Translations under genes and position numbers: made by a program | Part shown: positions 51,590 through 61,106 of the stretch, piece after piece | Numbering within the stretch: position 1 is the first letter of the stretch | How the letters are laid out: every line of letters begins with the position of its first letter | Source of the DNA: Agapetus fuscipes | Lineage: Eukaryota > Arthropoda > Insecta > Trichoptera > Glossosomatidae | Assembly: GCA_951799405.1 (NCBI GenBank) | Contig: OX637344.1 | Coordinates: 6,014,001-6,078,000, forward strand | Direction: 5' to 3' | DNA: 64,000 nt | Notes under the pieces: model-generated | What the model saw: the letters and a program-made list of their open reading frames with translations, nothing else | Told to the model about the DNA's origin: nothing | Databases searched by the model: none

Positions 51590-51690
51590 ACAACATTGCG
51601 TGAATTATCTTTGATCAAGTAAATAGAAAAATAATTACACTCACAAGGGGTGCTGTTGTTTTTTCATATAAAAAAATACTCGGAGAAATT
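51590..51690. repeat. Rpt-2, diverged
   Basis: ACAACATTGCGTGAATTATC and TTACACTCACAAGGGGTGC only. Confidence 0.35.
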
Positions 51691-51750
51691 TCCACAAAGT
51701 TTTATGCATCAGATTGTAATGTGATTTCAAAACGACAACTTCTAAATCTA

Positions 51751-51999
51751 ATCTAAATCTAAGCTGCAAAGATATAAATCATTTAAGATTCATATTAAAC
51801 GCATTCCCACAAACAGTATAAGTTCGCGCTAACACATGCCACATGTGGACCTGCAATATAAAAACCCAATCTCAAATGAGCATAAGCCCTGTAACTCTTG
51901 CCGACCTTCCCTGAAACAGGGGTGACATTGGCAAAGTGAACCACTTTTTACAGTACATATGGGTGGTCAGCCTCATACCAACCTATAAGTCAAGGAATT
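51751..51999 (+). repeat. Rpt-1, complete copy
   Basis: From AATCTAAGCTGCAAAG to CAACCTATAAGTCAAGGAAT, with a 4-base insertion in the CAGTACATATGGGTGG block. Confidence 0.7.
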
Positions 52000-52429
52000 C
52001 AACTTCGTTTTTGATTTTTAGTATTTTTCTCGGTTCACCCTCACTGCCACAACCAGTCGCGGCCGGGGATTTTTTGTTCCCCGGAGATCATATCTCCAGT
52101 TCAGCGGCGGTCTCTCCATGCAGGCACGCCGCTACAGCCGACCCCTCACACAGACACATAATTGGACCTTATTGCTTCACGGACTTACGATTGTGGCATT
52201 ATCGTGACGACCGAAAAAATATCCCAGATTTTTTTTCACACTGGTTGAGCATCACTAACCTAGAATCACTTTGATTGGTTTCTAAGTTTTGTTTTTTGCA
52301 GTTTTTATCACCGTGATCAAAACAAACTACATATTTTATTTTGGGAAACAGTCGTACATAATATGTTCATATTATGAATTTAATTTAATTTTAATTCGAC
52401 AACAAAATCTTCTTAATCTATGTATATAT
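52000..52429. other. No gene recognised
   Basis: A GC-richer part at 52055-52150 (CGGAGATCATATCTCCAG, CGGCGGTCTCTCC) gives no frame or repeat match. Confidence 0.45.
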
Positions 52430-52688
52430 TCCATCTATAATGTTAGGTGCAAGGATACTCAAACACTCAAAATTCTTATGAAATGCATTCCCACAAGCAG
52501 ACACATGTAAGTTTGCGCTTACACATGCTGCGTGAGTACTTATAAAATGAATCCAAACCACAAATAAACATAGCCTAGCAACTCTTGGCGACCTTTTGTA
52601 AATCTGAGGTGATATTGGCAAAAATGAACCATTTTTTAGAGAATGGGTGGTCACTGGTCAGCCTCATACCAACCTATAAGTTAATGAA
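52430..52688 (+). repeat. Rpt-1 copy, diverged
   Basis: AAATGCATTCCCACAAGCAG, CCTCATACCAACCTATAAG. It has the GGTCACTGGTCAG duplication seen at 30.2 kb, and is followed by TGTATAGATACTGTTGTT like the fragments before cassette 1. Confidence 0.6.
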
Positions 52689-52768
52689 CTGGCTGTATAG
52701 ATACTGTTGTTATTTAGGATTGTTTATTGACCACATATCTAATTTTATTGTTTTTATTTTTATTTCAG

Positions 52769-52827
52769 GTAAGCGACTTTCCAATTCTTTCAAAATACTG
52801 AAAAAGATGATCTTGCGTTCAAAAAAT
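52769..52827 (+). other. Exon-like cassette, copy 2
   Basis: 59 bp between an acceptor (TTTTTATTTTTATTTCAG) and a donor-like AAT/GTACGT. In the same frame it reads KRLSNSFKILKKMILRSKN. It aligns with 31958-32019 along the exon and about 30 bp of the upstream intron-like tract. Length differs by three bases, so the frame is kept. Confidence 0.4.
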
Positions 52828-52904
52828 GTACGTACTTACCTTCCTTCCTACTCATCTTTGTAATTAATTTCTTAGTCAAGTAGCCAATCAATTAAATGTG
52901 AAGG

Positions 52905-53165
52905 ATCCTTACGCCCAACATACTTAACTTACTTTCTCCGGCACAGAAGCCTTGAAGGCTCAGGGCCTTCCGCAACACAACCCTCCAGGACTCTCTGTCT
53001 TTTGCCGATTCGCTCCATGGTCCCCTTACTCTCAGGACTTCTGTGTCGGTCTCAACATTGTCTGCCCACCGCATCCTGGGACGTACAAGTGGTCAACACC
53101 AGAGGGGGCACCATCCAAGACATTTCTGATTATCCTGGAGTCCTCTAAAGTTCGTAGAAGAAATG
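52905..53165 (-). mobile_element. LINE C-terminal fragment (third family)
   Basis: Minus strand: MRWADNVETDTEVLRVRGPW, KDRESWRVVLRKALSLQGF, then a stop. Upstream DSRIIRNVLDGAPSG is in another frame. It is a post-RT domain of a LINE unlike the 19-kb and 28.7-kb families. Confidence 0.6.
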
Positions 53166-53180
53166 TAACTTAGATGCAAA

Positions 53181-53476
53181 ACGCAACTAAGCTACACAAG
53201 TAATGTAACTTCTTGCCTACGATATCCCCGAAGAGGCTGCATGTGGCAATTTAGGACTTATCTATTTCTACGGGTAAGGGTGGCTCACCATTTTAGCTGA
53301 AGTGGGGGGCTCCCAGCTCCGAAGTTTCTGGTTCTCATTTCCTGTGAAGGCTGAGTAAACCTTGCCGGTATTTATTTTGGGTTTGTAATAAACACCGAAA
53401 TGGAAAATCTTTTCTAATCGAGCCCTTGCTCTCGGCATGGAATGCAATCATTCTACCAATTGAGCTATCGACCGGA
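53181..53476 (-). mobile_element. SINE-B, near full-length copy
   Basis: Inverse head CGGTCGATAGCTCAATTGGT and CCGAGAGCAAGGGCTCGAT; body with GTGTTTATTACAAACCC, CTTCACAGGAAATGAG and CACTTCAGCTAAAATGG. It ends with GCAAGAAGTTACATTAC. SINE-A follows within 10 bp in the same orientation. Confidence 0.75.
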
Positions 53477-53483
53477 ATTTTTC

Positions 53484-53708
53484 CGAACTTGGTCGTCGCT
53501 ACAAAGCGCTCATTCTCAAGAAGGACCCAGTTGCTGTAAAGCTGAATGGACCTTTTTTGACCGGTCTTTGGTATAGGTTTATGAATTGCTCAACCCAGCG
53601 AAGAGCATATTTGAAAATATAAATGGTACATTTTTTGTGCTAGGGATTCGAATCCACGAGCTTCCATTTACGAGTCCGAAGCGTTGCTACTTGACTACGG
53701 AGTGGTCA
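53484..53708 (-). mobile_element. SINE-A copy, 3' truncated
   Basis: Body (GGACCCAGTTGCTGTAAAGC, ACCGGTCTTTGGTATAGG) and head (GGGATTCGAATCCACGAGC, ACTTGACTACGGAGTGG) in reverse sense. The 3' part and tail are missing. Confidence 0.75.
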
Positions 53709-54192
53709 AACATGCAATATACTCTCATTTGAAATGCTACACTTAAAATGGTTCGTATCTTACTTGCACTGCCTTCATCTATCAGCTTAAATATTAGAGC
53801 ATTGCTGGGAGTTTTCCACGAGGCTGTTTAAAGCTAGACTAGGCTGCTCGTTCTGCACTTATCTAGCGCTATGCATCTTCCACACTCATCCTGTAGTCAT
53901 AAATAATACTCAGCCAAGTATTTATCAAGATCTTCATTGAGAACCTGGTCGCACTCTACTCTAGAACCAGTGGCGAAGGGTGAACATTTCCGGAATTGAA
54001 TTAATTGAAAAGATTCGAAAAAAGGAACAGCCTTTTTAACTCATAAATGGTATGAAACTGATTAAACACACTGTAAAATGTGTACATGCTGAATGTGTAC
54101 ATACTTAATCAGGAAAAAGTAAAATATTCTCAGAATGGTTCATACGAATCATCCTCAGTTCCTCATCAACCGTCTTGTAGAGAGGGTGTCTC
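53709..54192. other. No gene recognised
   Basis: AT-rich, nothing supported. Confidence 0.5.
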
Positions 54193-54222
54193 CTGAAAAC
54201 GTTGGCTACGTCGCTAACGAAG
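54193..54222 (+). ncRNA. Hammerhead-like core, eroded locus G
   Basis: CTGAAAA, one base, GTTGGC TACGTC GCTAAC, GAAG: the locus D core with changes in both boxes and one in the stem. No inverted partner was seen. Confidence 0.25.
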
Positions 54223-54539
54223 CGTCGATAATAATGTAACTTCTCTTATAGCGGTTCGTCAAGTATCCGAATAAAAAAAACTGTGTAGTTATTTTAATTG
54301 TAAATATGGTTCATATGATGTTTGATGTCGATCAGATTACTAACATTTTTTTTCACATAGAAAAGTTGCTACCCGCGCATGACTACACCACTCATCAGTT
54401 TTTGGCCAAATTTTCAGGAAACGTGTAGATTATCCTCCCAATATAAAGTGTAAACTTTGATGCCGATCGGACAGCAAACAAAAAAGCCGGTCCTGTTGTT
54501 GCGTAAGGCTGCCTCCCTTACCTGTGGAAAAAATGAAAA

Positions 54540-54754
54540 ATCACCTACCCGCATTTACAGTGCAACTTTTTACAGCTTTGCTGCCGGAGAGATCGCAATT
54601 GGCGAGTGGAACCTATTTATTTCCCCTGCTTAGTCGCTTCACGCCAACCGTTTCATTTGAAGTCGAAACGAGAAATCAATTCACTTTTGGTAAGGATCAA
54701 ACCCTAGCCTTCGGCATGAAATGCAAGCATCCTACCAACTGAGCTATCGACTGT
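54540..54754 (-). mobile_element. SINE-B copy, diverged
   Basis: Inverse head AGTCGATAGCTCAGTTGGT, AGGATGCTTGCATTTCATGC and GGTTTGATCC (B box). The body is weakly conserved (TCACGCCAACCGTTTCATTT). Confidence 0.6.
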
Positions 54755-54764
54755 TAGTTTATTT

Positions 54765-55149
54765 CATGTATTGAAGAAAGTGCCTTAAAGCTCACCTTAA
54801 TGCTTAGCTCTAATAAATCGATAGAGATGGTATCTACAGGAAGATGCATGAACGCGGACGGTGGCCTAGCGACGTACATTAAATCAAACCAACACATTTA
54901 TCGGGGACCTACCATCGAGCGGTTAGCGTAAGATGCGATCGTTAATGCTTTTTGCCACGGTAACGATTAGATGAAGCAATGTCGGAGAAATATATCGCTA
55001 AGAGAAGATGTGAGATTCCATTTTTTCTCTCTCGAGCATTCACTCTGTAATTTGTATGATGCCGATTATTTTATCGATTCGTTTCAGAGTAATTTCAAAT
55101 GCGGTTCAGAATTAATAATTCTATTTTCTTTCAATACTTCTGTTAAGTA
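54765..55149. other. No gene recognised
   Basis: Nothing supported. Confidence 0.5.
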
Positions 55150-55340
55150 TATCGTGTTAGAGGAAGACCGAGAAAAGTATGGATGGACCAAATTCCTGAA
55201 ATAGCGATTGACTGGGATATCCAGACTCATGATTTGTAGAAGAAGAGAGCTTGTATGAAAAATATTACAACTTTAATTGAAATGAAAGCTGTGTGCAAGG
55301 ACAGAAAAATGACGGTTGATCTGCAATGTTGGTGTTTAGA
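55150..55340 (+). mobile_element. RTE-like LINE 3' fragment, decayed
   Basis: RGRPRKVWMDQIPEIAIDWD, a stop, then KRACMKNITTLIEMKAVCKD. The final codons are scrambled. It is closest to the fragment at 37.6 kb. Confidence 0.65.
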
Positions 55341-55398
55341 GAATTTAAGCGCTAATTTTCATTGTTGTATTGCACATATTTTGTTTTTTTTTTTCATG

Positions 55399-55672
55399 AA
55401 AGGTTGGTATGAGGCTGACCATTCATACTGTAAAAAATTGGTTCACTTTACTGTGCCTAATGCCAATGCCACCCCAATTTCAGCGACGGGCGGCAATGAA
55501 ATGCAGAGGTCTTGTTGATTTCAGATTTTCACAAATATTATAATTTATATGTTTCTACACATACTGCATGTGTAAGCGCGAACTCACACTAATCTGATTG
55601 TGGGCATACATTAAATATGCATGAATCTTAAATGTTAATATATCTTTGCAACCTACGTTACAGATGTAGATG
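55399..55672 (-). repeat. Rpt-1, complete copy
   Basis: Reverse sense from AGGTTGGTATGAGGCTGACC to TTTGCAACCTACGTTACAG, with a small insertion (TGTGCCTAATGCC). Confidence 0.7.
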
Positions 55673-55852
55673 GCTAGATAAGTATAAAAAAAAAAACTAG
55701 TAAGAAATGCTAGTCGAGAGAATTATGTTTATAAAACTGAAAATCAACAAATTGTGAGTACGTACGTGTACCTACATAAATCCTGTATTTTTTCATGGCC
55801 ATGAATCACATTTTAATCCATGGATTAAGCAGTTATGGCTGTGAATATTACT

Positions 55853-56000
55853 TACCCTGAGTATAAAACATTGCGTTTATACTCAACCATCGCGTAACGT
55901 GAAAAAAATATAAGAAAACTAAAACACCTACTAATGGCACTGTTTTATCTCTCATACATTTTTGTGTTTACGCGATGGTTTAGTAATTAACTACTGTTTA
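55853..56000. repeat. Rpt-2, complete TIR form
   Basis: AACCATCGCGTAA on the left is mirrored by TTACGCGATGGTT on the right, enclosing GAAAACTAAAACACCTACTA and GGCACTG. It is the best evidence that Rpt-2 is a small TIR element. Confidence 0.6.
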
Positions 56001-56109
56001 TAGTCATGGTACTGTTATCTGTGACAAACATAGGAAATCACAGCTTGTGCTAAACTTCATAGAATACCGCTGAATGATATATTATACTAGGATAAGATAT
56101 CCTATTTAT

Positions 56110-56200
56110 ATGCAAGATAAACTATTCATATTGTAGATATACTATTCGTATTGTAGATATACTATTCGTATTGTAGATATACTATTCGTATTGCAGATAA
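56110..56200. repeat. 20-bp minisatellite, about 4.5 units
   Basis: Unit TATTGTAGATATACTATTCG, nearly perfect, with the outer units changed at one to three positions. Confidence 0.9.
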
Positions 56201-56336
56201 CATCATAATCAACTTGTTGGATTCACTTTTAGACTAAGACCTCCCACAATTAATGTGCACTTCATACATTTCTCCGTTATTCTATTTGTACATTTTCTAA
56301 ATTATGTTCTCATTGAATATAAAGGCTATTATAATA

Positions 56337-56813
56337 TATAATCTACGTTGCAAATATATAAAAACTAACAAAGCTCATATCAAATGCATGCCCACAAACA
56401 AATACGTGTAATTTCGCGCTTACAAATCGCACGTTTAATAATAAAGAGAAATAACTCGAAAATTGGGAAAATCGAGATTTTGTAATAAAACGCAAGAACA
56501 ATGCGAGAAGAATAGGTAAAATGTGACAGCCGTTCAATTTGGACGAAGATGACCGAGATAAAGCATCGGCCGCCTTTTTCATCCCATACAAGTTGTACTG
56601 GCTGTCTGAACTTCAAACGTGATTTCCCAACATTCATGTTTTTTGAGTTATTGCTCTTTATTATTAAACGTGCGAAATGCTGAATGTGTACTTACAAATT
56701 AAAATCCAAACCTCAAATGAACATAAAATCTGCAACTTTTGCCAACCTTCCCTGGAACAGGGGTGACTTGGAGAAGTGAACCATTTTGAGTGGTCAGCCT
56801 ATTAGTCAAGGAT
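56337..56813 (+). repeat. Rpt-1 copy split by MITE-2
   Basis: Left part to TTCGCGCTTACAAAT at 56427 and right part from AAATGCTGAATGTG at 56675. When the 247-bp insert and one AAAT are ignored, the surrounding sequence matches ordinary Rpt-1 copies. Confidence 0.75.
56428..56674. mobile_element. MITE-2 (247 bp) nested in Rpt-1
   Basis: Inverted ends CGCACGTTTAATAATAAAGA, continuing for 30 bp with one mismatch. AAAT at 56424-56427 and 56675-56678 is the likely target duplication. Single copy in the window. No coding capacity; superfamily not assigned. Confidence 0.85.
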
Positions 56814-57654
56814 TTTTTTCTAAATTCAGGGAAATGTCTGTTAACTGTTGAATACCCATAGGTACTTTGTTGTCAGATAAATTGATTTTTTCCAAGCAAA
56901 AAGTAAGAAATATTTTTAAAAATTGTAGGTAAATACAATCTGTCGTATAGAACCAATAACGAAAATCTAGGATTGTTACAAAGATGAGTATGGAAAAAGA
57001 GAGATTGTTATTTCCAGCGTTATATTTATACCTTTGAAAAAATAACCTGATTGCAGCCTCCGTTTCTATACATCGATTTTTTTTAATACCTTCCGTTCTT
57101 ACCGTCAAAGTATTCATATTGGCAAGTAAAGTTAAATTGCCGGTACATGCGTGTACCAAAGTTTACACCAAGTATTATAAAAATGCCCGGAGCAAGTTGA
57201 AGAAACTGGAAATATTTTAAACGTTACGATAGACGCGCAGTTACAGCTCCCAGTAAGTTGATATCTTAACCACTGGGGTAGGAAATCTCTAAACTAGGCT
57301 ATTATAATTTTTGTAAGTTGACCCTACGATATTCTGTCAGGAACAGACTTATTTCATAGAAAAAGGTTTGTGTTTTTTTCGTATATTAGTGGACTTTAAC
57401 CTTTAGGTGCATTACTTTCTCAAAGCTTTTTATTATGCCGTATATGCAAATAGATATGGTAAGATCTAGCGAGGGTCGTTGAGACTTCTAAAACAGGCCA
57501 TTTGGAAAAAAAGTCCTAAGACTTAAAAGAGCGCTTTCTTCTAGGTTTTTGGATAAATACCTGTAGCAACAGTATCTTCAATGGCATTATTTTAATCTTA
57601 ATTAACCTTTTTTCATATACTCAAGCCGATTAAAGTGTCTTGAAATAAATAAAA
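56814..57654. other. No gene recognised
   Basis: AT-rich. The 117-codon minus frame at 56806-57159 has no motif and overlaps the end of Rpt-1. Confidence 0.5.
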
Positions 57655-58165
57655 AACTTATACGGGGCCAGAAGCTTCACTGGCTCCGTATACCGGAGCG
57701 CATCGAGTTCAAAGTGTGCACGATGGTCCACAAAGCTTTATTTGGAAAAACACACAAATATCTCCCTGATTTAATCAAACCAGTCACCCTCGGCAAAAAA
57801 AGCCTTACACTGCGCTCGGCTGAGAATGGAGCCAAATATGGTACAGCTCCTTCATATTTGGCTGACATGTTTACACCCGTTGAGAGGGATTTGAGGCGCC
57901 AAACGCTCAGATCTGCAGGGGATGGCGTGGTGGACTTGGTCCAGCCACACCGTCAGACACGCACTAATTTTGGGGACCGTGCTTTGCGGTTTGCGGGACC
58001 AATGGAGTGGAACAGACTGCCACCTAATGTGAGGAAGGCAAAGACTGTTGGTGTCTTTAAAGGAGCACTAAAGACACATCTTTACAAGAAATCTTATCCG
58101 TGATTTGAGAGGGCCCTTGAGGTGTGACACACACAAAAACGGCGCTCTTCAATTATGTGTACATT
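57655..58165 (+). pseudogene. L2-like LINE C-terminal fragment (subfamily a) and 3' end
   Basis: In one frame: KLHWLRIPERIEFKVCTMVH, PSYLADMFTPVERDLRRQ, FGDRALRFAGPMEWNRLPP, LKTHLYKKSYP, stop at 58101-58103. The protein contains two versions of the same 26-residue module in a row (KYLPDLIKPV...TLRSAENG and SYLADMFTPV...TLRSAGDG), suggesting a chimera of two relatives. The 3' end CCTTGAGGTGTGACACACAC...GGCGCTC is shared with SINE-A. 5'-truncated, no stop within the fragment. Confidence 0.8.
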
Positions 58166-58182
58166 AAAATAAATTATCCTTA

Positions 58183-58213
58183 TATATATATATATTTTAT
58201 ATATATATATAAA
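58183..58213. repeat. (TA)n run
   Basis: Separates the two LINE ends. It may be the tail of the first. Confidence 0.8.
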
Positions 58214-58214
58214 T

Positions 58215-58455
58215 CAAGGATTGAAGAACCTATTAGAAGAGTTAACACAGTATTTGGAGAGCGTGCATTTGCAGTTGCTGGCCCTCTGGCCTGGAACCAC
58301 CTGCCACATCATGTGAGAGAGCTAGAGAACCATGGAAAGTTCCGGAATGCACTGAAGACAAGCAAATTTCTGGCATCGTTTGCACCAGCGCCCTTGGAGT
58401 GACTACATCACGAAACGGCGCTATAAAGAAATCATCAACTCATCATCATCATCAT
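58215..58455 (+). mobile_element. L2-like LINE 3' end (subfamily b), copy 2
   Basis: Reads FGERAFAVAGPLAWNHLPHH, VRELENHGKFRNALKTSKFL and a stop. The CCCTTGGAGTGAC...GGCGCTATAAAG 3' end follows, with a (CAT)n tail at 58435-58455. The MITE-5 insertion begins in the tail. Confidence 0.8.
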
Positions 58456-58688
58456 CTATTCTTAGACATTTTAGTCGTCGGTTGAGCCCACGCTTTGACA
58501 AACTAATGATGCATTTGTATGAAACCCTGTCAATCCAAGATGGCCGCAAGTGAACAGCTGATTTGTCTTCATAAAAATATTACAAAATTCGGTAGGTAAG
58601 AATGACCGTGGTGTTGAAATTTTCAGACCGGGCACCATTTGTTTGTCAAAGCGTGGGCTCAACCGACGACTAAAATCTCTAAGAATAG
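58456..58688. mobile_element. MITE-5 (233 bp, 47-bp TIRs)
   Basis: CTATTCTTAGACATTTTAGT, continuing GGTTGAGCCCACGC, is mirrored at the right edge with one mismatch over 47 bp. The interior shares GTGAACAGCTGAT with the inverted repeat at 1.92 kb. The target duplication is not resolved because the left flank is a CAT repeat. Confidence 0.8.
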
Positions 58689-58719
58689 CCCCGATAGTTG
58701 TTAAGCTTTTCGTTACTAA

Positions 58720-59457
58720 GGGCCGTTCTTATAAACGTTGGACTAAATATCCGTAAGTAAATACTCATTTAACTAACGGATGGACGTTAACGGACTGATC
58801 TTACCGATGGTCGTCTTAGGCTGGTTTTAGTGTCACGCTGACAACGCGCTGACCGTCAGCGCTGACCGTTCAAAATATATGAACCTGTAGGAAGCGTTTT
58901 AGAATGGCGCGTAGCTGTCAGCGCGACAAGTTCATACATTTGGCTGTCAGCGCTGACGGTCAGCGTGTTGTCAGCGCGACACTAAAACCAGCCTAATAAA
59001 GCTTTTTTAACCGTCCGTTAGTTCTCAATAATGCACTCGTATTTTTGATGATTTTTTGCGTGCATTCATGAACATATGCCATCCGTTTGCTGTCAGAGAA
59101 GAAACATAACCTAAAGTTGCGTATGACAAACACGAAAACGACTGATACAGCCCTATTTTAATGAATTCTCTATCTCTGTCGGAAGAAATTATCTTCAACA
59201 GGATAGAGCGGAGAAGTCCAAAGACGCGCAAAACTCACCGCAAAAAATAATGCTTTGACAGCTGACCTAACCTCAAACCTTAACAAACCGACCGGTATCT
59301 ACCTGGAAACCGGGGGTTGGCTGTCGGTTAGATCCGCCGGTAAAATTAAACCGAAAATTTACGAACGAATTGTTATAATACAGAAAAACGAAATTTGTAC
59401 CAAGTTTCGGTTTATTAGATTTGACATTTAACAAACGGATGTTTATAAGAACGGCCC
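58720..59457. mobile_element. MITE-6 (738 bp including a nested insert), PIF/Harbinger-like
   Basis: Inverted ends GGGCCGTTCTTATAAAC flanked by TAA on both sides (58717-58719 and 59458-59460). Sub-terminal words such as AACGGATGGACG and CGTCCGTTAG are also partly inverted. It carries MITE-7. No transposase was seen; two small minus-strand frames are unsupported. Confidence 0.75.
58819..58993. mobile_element. MITE-7 (175 bp) nested in MITE-6
   Basis: Inverted ends GGCTGGTTTTAGTGTCACGC, nearly perfect for about 48 bp and rich in GTCAGCGCTGAC. They are flanked by TA on both sides, as for Tc1/mariner-type elements, although TTA/TAA flanks leave PIF/Harbinger possible. Confidence 0.75.
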
Positions 59458-60117
59458 TAAGTAAATATTTTTTTCCCTTTGCCTCACAGAATGCTTCGAT
59501 TAAGTAGGCGATATTTTTCAACTAAATTTACTGAAAAAAAAATTATTCGCAATTTTTTCTTCCTTAAATCATAACATCAATGCTACAAAAAAAACCTAGG
59601 TTAAAAACTTACTTTCAAAAGCCAATACAAAATTTATTTTGATGCACCTTTTTAATACTTATGTGATTTAAAAACGCCTGAACATCGTGCAGTTAAAACA
59701 GTGTTGAATAAAAATCAAGATAATAGTGTTATTCTGTAAACAAGATGCATGTGGAAGTTTCTGGGAATTAAGTTTGTTTCTTCTCATAATAGATCACGCG
59801 ATGATATCATGATTTGAATGTTATGAAAGGTGTTGAAGGAATGTGGAACACAATCTTTTATCTCTTTCTTCTTCTTAATGTACCTACCCGTAGGGTTCCC
59901 CTTACGTTGGTTATCACCACGGCGGACATTTCCCAGTCCTGCGCCGCTTGGAACAGCTCCTCCACACTTCGGATGCCGGTCCACATCCTTATGTCTAATC
60001 TAATTAAATGCAAATGCTTTTAAATCAGGATTCAGGAGGGGCTATGGCTCTGCAGTGCCCATGCGGTGAACTCACAAAATGGCACTAAAAATATTGTCAT
60101 ATTATTATTAGTATCTG
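59458..60117. other. No gene recognised
   Basis: AT-rich. A GC-richer part at 59885-59990 (ACGTTGGTTATCACCACGG, TGGAACAGCTCC) looks like degraded coding sequence of an element, but could not be assigned. Confidence 0.4.
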
Positions 60118-60205
60118 TATTATTTTTATGTGTTGTACGGATGCGAAGCCTGGAGTCTGACTCAGAAACAAGAGAAATATCTCCAGATCTTTGAGAACAA
60201 TGTTG
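60118..60205 (+). mobile_element. LINE post-RT scrap
   Basis: VLYGCEAWSLTQKQEKYLQI then FENN, a conserved post-RT block (YGCEAWSLT). It is cut by an Rpt-1 copy. Confidence 0.55.
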
Positions 60206-60436
60206 CAAACATATACAAGATTTAAGATGCACATTACAGCATTCCCATAAGCAGACACGTATAAGTTCGCGCTTACACCTACCGGATATAGACTGGCAAC
60301 ATTTAAATCCAATCTAAAATGAATATATATGTCCTGAAATTCTTGCCAAACTTCCTTATTACAGGGGTGGTATTGGCAAAGTAACCATTTTTTTCAGTAT
60401 GGGTGGTCACTCTTATACCAACCTATTAATCAAGAA
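60206..60436 (+). repeat. Rpt-1 copy
   Basis: From TTGCAAACATATACAAG to ATACCAACCTATTAATCAAG. A reverse-sense scrap (AATGAAGCTGACCCCTCAG) follows at 60444-60495. Confidence 0.6.
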
Positions 60437-60495
60437 ATAAATTGGAATGAAGCTGACCCCTCAGAATGTATAAAAATGTTTCACTTTTGAAAGGG

Positions 60496-60851
60496 GTACA
60501 ATCTTTAAATATTTTATCATTACCTACAGTGTAAGTGTGAGCAGTTTACGCCACTTTAAAGCTTAAATATGGCAAAAGTAACGTGAAATTCGAAGCCATG
60601 GCGTGGTGCAGGGATGCCAGGACAATAAACCAGTGTAAACGCACACGTAACTCTCAGCGAGCCGGAGTTATTGGGTTTATTGTGGCGAGTGTGGCTGTGA
60701 CGTACATTACGAGCCTCGCCGCCATCCACAAATACGTATTACATACGATTACCAAGCACTGCGAGTCCTTAAGGAGGTATCGGACGAGACACTTACGGAT
60801 ATTTATCAATATTATTTTTGAATAAGAGTTTTAGGCTTACACGGCCGGCTG
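60496..60851. other. No gene recognised
   Basis: An 80-codon plus frame at 60583-60825 has no motif. Nothing else seen. Confidence 0.45.
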
Positions 60852-60917
60852 ATGATGCTGGAGTGATGTTTTCCGGGATCTGTTGCCGTGGTCTGTGGGA
60901 GCTGGAGCTTCCAAACG

Positions 60918-60948
60918 TTTCACCTATTTCTACGATGGGCTTCTTCAG
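60918..60948 (-). ncRNA. Hammerhead-like core, locus C (minus)
   Basis: Minus strand: CTGAAGA, one base, GCCCAT CGTAGA AATAGGT, GAAA, then CGTTTGG. Both boxes are exact. Stem II is weakened by a T at the last base compared with the plus copy. Confidence 0.35.
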
Positions 60949-61075
60949 CGTGAAGTATGATGATGATGATCTTGATGAGAACTGTGATGGTCAACTAAAC
61001 TGTGGTCAAGTAAACTAAACACTAGAACTGTGATCATCACAGTTCTCATCAAGATCATCATCATCATACTTCACG

Positions 61076-61106
61076 CTGAAGAAGCCCATCGTAGAAATAG
61101 GCGAAA
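61076..61106 (+). ncRNA. Hammerhead-like core, locus C' (plus)
   Basis: CTGAAGA, one base, GCCCAT CGTAGA AATAGGC, GAAA, then CGTCCGG. Stem II forms five of six pairs. With locus C it makes a divergent pair within a long snap-back. Confidence 0.4.

Noticed and set aside
56806..57159. 117-codon minus-strand frame
   Set aside because: Low-complexity AT-rich sequence without a motif, overlapping the end of Rpt-1.
60583..61018. Small coding genes on both strands at the locus C palindrome
   Set aside because: The two frames encode the same peptide because the DNA is inverted; no independent support.
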